From positions 1-8,829 of the forward strand of contig CAJZIB010000028.1 in assembly GCA_916049555.1 (NCBI GenBank): a stretch of 8,829 bases of DNA. Direction: 5' to 3'. The notes beneath the pieces are model-generated. The model was given only the letters and a program-made list of their open reading frames with translations. It made no database searches and was not told the origin of the DNA. Position 1 is the stretch's first letter. Every line of letters begins with the position of its first letter. The position numbers and the translations under genes are program-made. The stretch comes from an uncultured Candidatus Saccharibacteria bacterium. Its GTDB lineage: Bacteria > Patescibacteriota > Saccharimonadia > Saccharimonadales > Saccharimonadaceae. Below, one piece after another: positions 5,820 to 8,829 of this stretch.

Positions 5820-6761
5820 TTATTCGGTGACTGGCATCATAATGCGGCCCTGATGTTTATAATCAATCAACTGAATATCTTTTAGTTCTTTTGAATTATC
5901 GAATTTGAAAAAATCGGTGATCTCAGGATTAATATAAAGTTTCGGGGCTTTAAAGAGTGCGCCGTCTTTTTTAAGTTTTTCGTCACGACGGCGGAGCTGC
6001 TCTTCTATGCCGGGGATTTGATTTTCATAGATATGAGCATCATTGATGATATAGGTCATGAGGCCTGGCTCCAGGTTACAGACTTTGGCGATTAGATGGC
6101 AGAGTACTGCGTACTGTGTGACATTAAACGGCATACCGAGGGGTACGTCGTTTGAGCGGACCGTAACAATGACGTTTAGTTTTTTATTTTCTGAGACGCT
6201 CCACTGAGTATTCCAGACACAGGAAGGTAGAGCGGCGGTCTTTAACCATTCATTCTGCCAAAGCGACATGATCATGCGGCGGTTAGTTGGATCGGTTTCG
6301 ATGGTTTCGATGAGACCTTGAGTGAGTTGATAATGATTAACGATCCAGCCGTAAGCGGTACCGATCGTGTGGGCAAATTCCTTGCCAAAATGTTTGCCTT
6401 GGTAGTTCCCCTCTGTATCAATCTCCCATTGGTCCCAAATTTTAATACCACGTTCTTGGAGCCAGCGTACGTCATTACTTTGTGCTTGATAAAACCAAAG
6501 CATTTCGAGGACGGCGGACTTAAAGGCGACAAATTTGGTGGTAAGGATGGGAAATTCTTCCGATAAGTCAAATTGGAGAATTTGATGAGGAAGCCTGATG
6601 GTTGTAGTCGGTTTTATTGTTTGGGCTAAGTGATTCGGAAAATTTAATTTTGAAGACTCTCCAGTCGATTTTTCCAGAACTTTCGGATTCGTGGTGACCC
6701 GTTCTCCGGTAGTGAGAATTTTTTGGCATAGTGTTAGGTATTGTTCGTCAAACTTACTCAT
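5820..6761 (-). CDS. thyA: Thymidylate synthase (ThyA type)
   Basis: Makes dTMP from dUMP and 5,10-methylene-THF, releasing dihydrofolate. The 313-residue protein contains the full folate-dependent ThyA set: RLPHQILQFDL with EEFPILTTK near residue 70, the phosphate-binding arginines DPTNRRM (R161, R162), the catalytic nucleophile C181 in LPSCVWNTQW, RSNDVPLGMPFNVTQYA (D205, N213) and DAHIYENQ (H243, Y245). The residues beside the Cys differ from the E. coli PCH form; SC-V-W resembles variant ThyA branches and does not remove a catalytic residue. It is the first gene of the operon. The only usable start is the ATG at 6761; its GGAGGT site (6764-6769) is just 2 nt away, closer than the usual spacing. 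The predicted leader is about 12 nt, too short for a folate riboswitch. Confidence 0.95.
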   Translation of the reverse strand: MSKFDEQYLTLCQKILTTGERVTTNPKVLEKSTGESSKLNFPNHLAQTIKPTTTIRLPHQILQFDLSEEFPILTTKFVAFKSAVLEMLWFYQAQSNDVRWLQERGIKIWDQWEIDTEGNYQGKHFGKEFAHTIGTAYGWIVNHYQLTQGLIETIETDPTNRRMIMSLWQNEWLKTAALPSCVWNTQWSVSENKKLNVIVTVRSNDVPLGMPFNVTQYAVLCHLIAKVCNLEPGLMTYIINDAHIYENQIPGIEEQLRRRDEKLKKDGALFKAPKLYINPEITDFFKFDNSKELKDIQLIDYKHQGRIMMPVTE

Positions 6762-6779
6762 AGACCTCCATTTTGGTTA

Positions 6780-6788
6780 AGTATAGCA
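6780..6788 (-). promoter_or_regulatory. Extended -10 promoter of the thyA operon
   Basis: Minus-strand TGCTATACT: TATACT at 6780-6785 with the TGn extension at 6786-6788, identical to the promoter of the 86-codon gene. The position 17 bp upstream reads TTTAAA (6803-6808), a poor -35, in the T tract of the preceding terminator. Predicted start near 6773, leaving a leader of about 12 nt with the GGAGGT at its very beginning. Confidence 0.65.
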
Positions 6789-6801
6789 TACTTCTTAAGA
6801 T

Positions 6802-6833
6802 ATTTAAAAAGCCCCAGCATAAAGCTGGAGCTT
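6802..6833 (-). terminator. Intrinsic terminator of the YfbR-like HD gene
   Basis: 10-bp stem (6809-6818 with 6824-6833; one G-U pair on the minus-strand RNA) with a 5-nt loop, followed on the minus strand by five Ts (two in the stem) and AT-rich sequence. It starts 15 nt after the HD gene stop. Since thyA is next on the same strand, leakage here would join the two units. Confidence 0.85.
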
Positions 6834-6848
6834 AGAGGTGTGATGAGT

Positions 6849-7820
6849 TCATTTCTTCTGGAACGTATGCAGGTCGTACTCTTTATCCGAAATGCCAAGT
6901 TTTGTGACAATTTCCTCCCAGTTGTCGTACCATTTTCTGCGGACATCGATGATGGCGGCGCGGATAATGTCAAGGAAAATCGGAAAATAGCTGTAGCGAT
7001 GATAGTCCTTGATGAAGCCTGCAAAGAAAATGTCGACCAGTTTATCGCTGTTCATGATCTTTTCGTATTCAGATTCGCGCTTGGAGCCGGTACCTTCCGG
7101 GACATTTGCGTAATGCCCGCAGTGGTGATGCCGTTCATAGACAAGTCCGCGCAGGATTGCGTCTGTTTTATCGGCAAGTTTGCAAAGTTCATGTACTTTC
7201 AAGTCTTCATCAGTTAATTCCTGAGGTGACCCGTTAAAGATATCGAAGTCACTTAAGATGGCTTTTTTTACATCATTAGGGAGATGTAGAATATTTTCGT
7301 TCAAACAAGTGTATTCGGCCAGATTGATGGCCGCTTTGTCCCTTGTGCCATTATCAGGCGTATCGCCGGCAGTTGTTTCTCCAAGGTCGTGAAAACGCAT
7401 TAATCTTTTGCATCTTGCATAAATCTCCGGCGATCCTTCATCTGGATAAAACATTTCCATCAGCTCGATCAGGGTCATAGTACCAAGTGTGTGCTCAGCC
7501 ACTGACTCCGCCCTTGAATAGTCCTCAGCGTGATTGTCGTCACTATGGCAGCCATAGTTGGTGAAGCCGACACGCAGTATATAATCCTGTTTTCTGGTGT
7601 TGGCATAGGTCTGCCAAATGTGGCAAGAAGCATCCTTGTAGTTCTCAGAATACATCATGGTCGCAGCCCCCCTTTTTTCTAGTTTGCTCTCTAAATTAGT
7701 TACGGAAAATACATTCACCTCAATCAGAGGTGCTGCCGGACAATTCAGCCTGACCGTCCTGGTGTACTCCGACTTCACTTGGTAAGTGCGGTCTGAGTAG
7801 TTGAAACATCTTTGACTCAT
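6849..7820 (-). CDS. HD-domain phosphohydrolase, YfbR/HDDC2-like, with N-terminal extension
   Basis: Probable metal-dependent phosphohydrolase; the closest known functions are 5'-deoxynucleotidases (E. coli YfbR, human HDDC2) that remove phosphate from dNMPs. The HD core is complete: R103 and S106 in SRAESVAEHT with metal ligand H110, the HD pair H144-D145 in FHDLGE, E148, GDTP (152-155) and the last ligand D217 in KLADKTD. The match to RxxSVxEH...HDxxE...GDxP is diagnostic of this family. At 323 residues it is much longer than YfbR (about 200): roughly 100 residues precede the core and about 85 follow it, and HHHCGH (231-236) just after the core is unusual. The ATG at 7820 has a perfect AGGAGG 6 nt upstream, so the extension is probably real. 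It is divergent from a second HD hydrolase and precedes the thyA operon; a link to dUMP or dNMP pools is plausible but inferred. Confidence 0.85.
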   Translation of the reverse strand: MSQRCFNYSDRTYQVKSEYTRTVRLNCPAAPLIEVNVFSVTNLESKLEKRGAATMMYSENYKDASCHIWQTYANTRKQDYILRVGFTNYGCHSDDNHAEDYSRAESVAEHTLGTMTLIELMEMFYPDEGSPEIYARCKRLMRFHDLGETTAGDTPDNGTRDKAAINLAEYTCLNENILHLPNDVKKAILSDFDIFNGSPQELTDEDLKVHELCKLADKTDAILRGLVYERHHHCGHYANVPEGTGSKRESEYEKIMNSDKLVDIFFAGFIKDYHRYSYFPIFLDIIRAAIIDVRRKWYDNWEEIVTKLGISDKEYDLHTFQKK

Positions 7821-7847
7821 TTTAAACCTCCTAATGTACTATTAATA

Positions 7848-7868
7848 AAGACCGGGCAATCCAGTCTT
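7848..7868 (-). other. Hairpin near the 5' end of the YfbR-like gene mRNA
   Basis: On the minus-strand RNA an 8-bp stem (7861-7868 with 7848-7855; one U-G pair) closes a 5-nt loop. From the predicted start near 7874, it begins about 6 nt into the transcript and ends 27 nt before the start codon. No U run follows, so it is not a classic terminator; it may protect the 5' end or be regulatory. Confidence 0.55.
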
Positions 7869-7880
7869 AATATTATCGGT

Positions 7881-7909
7881 ATTATAGAACTATATTTTAA
7901 TTTAAGCAA
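7881..7909 (-). promoter_or_regulatory. Promoter of the YfbR-like HD gene
   Basis: Minus-strand perfect TATAAT (7881-7886) and TTGCTT (7904-7909) separated by exactly 17 bp. Predicted start near 7874 and a leader of about 54 nt containing the hairpin and AGGAGG. Confidence 0.7.
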
Positions 7910-7921
7910 CCATTTGCGGTT

Positions 7922-7939
7922 TTGTGCTTGTGCTTGCAA
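7922..7939. repeat. Hexamer repeats between the divergent promoters
   Basis: Plus strand reads TTGTGC, TTGTGC, TTGCAA in immediate succession. The third hexamer serves as the -35 of the plus-strand HD gene. The repeats fill most of the 24-bp gap between the two -35 boxes and could be a binding site or alternative -35 registers. Confidence 0.5.
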
Positions 7940-7962
7940 AATATGCTGTTTAATTTTAGAAT
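7934..7962 (+). promoter_or_regulatory. Promoter of the RelA/SpoT-type HD gene
   Basis: TTGCAA (7934-7939) and TAGAAT (7957-7962) with a 17-bp spacer. Predicted start near 7969, inside the upstream part of the open frame, which excludes the earlier ATG at 7922 and supports the start at 8003. Confidence 0.6.
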
Positions 7963-8002
7963 ATGTTTTAACTTATGGATCTTTACAAAAATGGAGGTGG
8001 TT

Positions 8003-8683
8003 ATGTTGGAAAAAGAAATGTCTTTGGAAGATCGTGAAGAAGTAAAAATGACAAGTACTTTTCTGCGCGGTTTTGCTAGTGCGGGAGGGTATGTGCAAAT
8101 TCTATCGGCACTTGGCTATGCGACACGGAAACATGCGGGACAGTTCCGCAAGAATGGGAAGCCGTTCATCTTGCATCCGTTAAAGGCGACGACTTATGCG
8201 ATTTCTTGTGGAATGAAGGATGATATTCTTCTGGCGGCAATTTTGCTGCATGATGTGCCGGAAGATACATTTACGCCGGTGACTGAATTACCCTGTAATG
8301 ATGAGGTGAAACATGCAGTGGAATTGATGACTTTTCGTCGTTGTGATGGGGAGACGAAGCTGCAGGCCAAACGTCGATATTATGCGGGGCTTTTGAATAG
8401 TAAATATGCATTGCTCTGCAAGGCGTATGATCGCGTAAATAATATCTGGACATTTTGTGATCTATCGCGCGAGGCGATCATCAAGAATGTGTATGAGACG
8501 GAATTTTTCTTGATGCCGTTACTACACAAGGCGAAGTCAATCTGGCCTGAGTTTGCGGATCAAATCAGCGGTCTGCGTGAGATTTTTCGTGGAACTATCT
8601 ATATGTATTCAAAAACATGCGGTTTTGAGGTACCTTGCGAAGAACCGTCGGACGATGAGTGGTCTGAGATTCTCGGAAGTTAG
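8003..8683 (+). CDS. Stand-alone RelA/SpoT-type HD hydrolase (MESH1-like)
   Basis: HD-domain phosphohydrolase of the (p)ppGpp hydrolase type without the synthetase and regulatory domains of long RSH proteins. From the ATG at 8003 (GGAGGTGG at 7993-8000) it has 226 residues. Motifs: ATRKHAGQFRKNGKPFILHPL with H44 and H58, HD pair H83-D84 in LLHDVPEDT with E87 and D88, and KAYDRVNN with D143, R144 and N147, matching KxADRxxN. These are the metal and substrate elements of RSH hydrolase domains. Related small proteins hydrolyse ppGpp or NADPH (MESH1), so the substrate is likely a nucleotide pyrophosphate or phosphate but not certain. About 25 acidic and basic residues precede the domain, and the C-terminus ends in an acidic tail (EEPSDDEWSE). 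It is transcribed alone; the stop codon TAG is part of its terminator hairpin. Confidence 0.87.
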   Translation: MLEKEMSLEDREEVKMTSTFLRGFASAGGYVQILSALGYATRKHAGQFRKNGKPFILHPLKATTYAISCGMKDDILLAAILLHDVPEDTFTPVTELPCNDEVKHAVELMTFRRCDGETKLQAKRRYYAGLLNSKYALLCKAYDRVNNIWTFCDLSREAIIKNVYETEFFLMPLLHKAKSIWPEFADQISGLREIFRGTIYMYSKTCGFEVPCEEPSDDEWSEILGS

Positions 8684-8707
8684 GGGACAAAATGTCCCCT
8701 TTTTATT
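8682..8707 (+). terminator. Intrinsic terminator overlapping the HD gene stop codon
   Basis: Perfect 8-bp stem (8682-8689 with 8693-8700), 3-nt loop, followed by TTTTATT. The left arm starts at the second base of the TAG stop codon. Confidence 0.9.
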
Positions 8708-8713
8708 CTATTG

Positions 8714-8722
8714 TGATATAAT
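8714..8722 (+). promoter_or_regulatory. Extended -10 promoter of tRNA-Ala(GGC)
   Basis: TGATATAAT: perfect TATAAT at 8717-8722 with the TGn extension. The place of a -35 is occupied by the HD gene terminator. Predicted start near 8729, 3 nt before the mature tRNA end. Confidence 0.7.
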
Positions 8723-8731
8723 ATATTTGTC

Positions 8732-8808
8732 GGGGGATTAGCTCAGTTGGCTAGAGCGCTTCAATGGCATTGAAGAGGTCATGAGTTCGAGTCTCATATG
8801 CTCCACCA
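8732..8808 (+). tRNA. tRNA-Ala (anticodon GGC)
   Basis: A 77-nt cloverleaf with encoded CCA (8806-8808). The G3-U70 wobble marks it as alanine; the anticodon loop ATGGCAT gives anticodon GGC (reads GCC and GCU) and has A32-U38, as known in bacterial tRNA-Ala(GGC). The D and T loops are canonical (GG in the D loop, TTCGAGT). One oddity: position 5 (8736) and position 68 (8800) are both G, leaving a mismatch inside an otherwise paired acceptor stem. No terminator is seen in the 21 bases left before the window end. Confidence 0.95.
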
Positions 8809-8829
8809 AATATTTCGCATGAAGGCAAC

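Larger units (their letters stand above)
1649..6761 (-). other. Predicted five-gene operon thyA-folA-glyA-ABC ATPase-ABC permease
   Basis: Five genes on the minus strand, with gaps of 23, 17, 8 and 1 nt, lie between the only visible promoter (6780-6788) and the tRNA-Ala(CGC) region. No hairpin terminator or second promoter is seen inside. The first three genes form the complete thymidylate cycle; the last two form an ABC exporter. Each gene has its own ribosome site, those of folA and the ATPase being CAGGAG and AAGGAG; the ATPase site overlaps the glyA stop region. Confidence 0.8.

Noticed and set aside
6762..6780. THF riboswitch or other leader element before thyA; T-box before trpS
   Set aside because: Predicted leaders are about 12 nt and 0 nt, far too short for either.
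6741..7217. Open frame of 158 codons on the plus strand
   Set aside because: It is antisense to thyA and the YfbR-like HD gene, both with full catalytic motifs, runs across a terminator and promoter, and has no ribosome site.
7651..7656. Internal start (MM at residues 55-56) of the YfbR-like gene after a G-rich stretch
   Set aside because: A G run lies about 8 nt upstream, but the ATG at 7820 has a perfect AGGAGG and a well-placed promoter, so it is preferred; not fully excluded.
7922..8002. Upstream ATG that would extend the plus-strand HD protein by 27 residues
   Set aside because: It lies before the predicted transcription start and has no ribosome site, while the ATG at 8003 has GGAGGTGG and fits the family.
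8819..8829. Possible gene start ATG at the right edge
   Set aside because: Only 11 bases remain and no ribosome site precedes it.
1..8829. CRISPR array, insertion sequence, phage or defence system
   Set aside because: No spaced direct repeats, terminal inverted repeats, transposase, integrase or toxin-antitoxin motifs are visible; the small repeats are single local duplications.

Overview
The window reads as a compact chromosomal segment of a bacterium using the standard code. TAA, TAG and TGA all end genes where protein homology says they should, so UGA is not recoded. The gene style suggests Patescibacteria (CPR), most likely a Candidatus Saccharibacteria (TM7) relative: tiny intergenic gaps, strong AGGAGG-type ribosome sites, a TrpRS and SHMT that are clearly recognisable but carry odd motif changes, and no mobile elements. 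This placement is an inference from style; there is no rRNA or marker protein in the window that proves it.

Left part (1-1619), all on the minus strand: trpS (tryptophanyl-tRNA synthetase) with a promoter placed so that its mRNA should be leaderless; a small orphan gene of 86 codons with its own extended -10 promoter, perfect Shine-Dalgarno and intrinsic terminator; and a tRNA-Ala(CGC) gene with its own terminator. The tRNA has an unusual A19-U56 elbow pair instead of G19-C56.

Centre (1649-6761), all on the minus strand: a five-gene operon transcribed in the order thyA - folA - glyA - ABC ATPase - ABC permease, with gaps of 23, 17, 8 and 1 nt. ThyA makes dTMP and dihydrofolate, DHFR regenerates tetrahydrofolate, and SHMT recharges it with a one-carbon unit from serine, so the complete thymidylate cycle sits in three consecutive genes. 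The two trailing genes encode a NatAB/YhaQP-type ABC exporter that is coupled to the cycle by transcription but has no obvious functional link to it. SHMT carries an insertion of about 34 residues beside the active site, and DHFR has lost the near-invariant Pro-Trp of its substrate pocket.

Right part (6762-8829): a divergent pair of HD-domain phosphohydrolases separated by a 182-bp regulatory region with back-to-back promoters. The minus-strand gene is a YfbR/HDDC2-type protein (deoxynucleoside monophosphate phosphatase family) with a long N-terminal extension; the plus-strand gene is a stand-alone RelA/SpoT-type (MESH1-like) HD hydrolase without a synthetase domain. The window ends with a tRNA-Ala(GGC) gene on the plus strand. 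Nearly every transcription unit has a visible promoter and terminator. No gene-free stretch exceeds 300 bases. I see no CRISPR array, transposon, phage gene or defence system.
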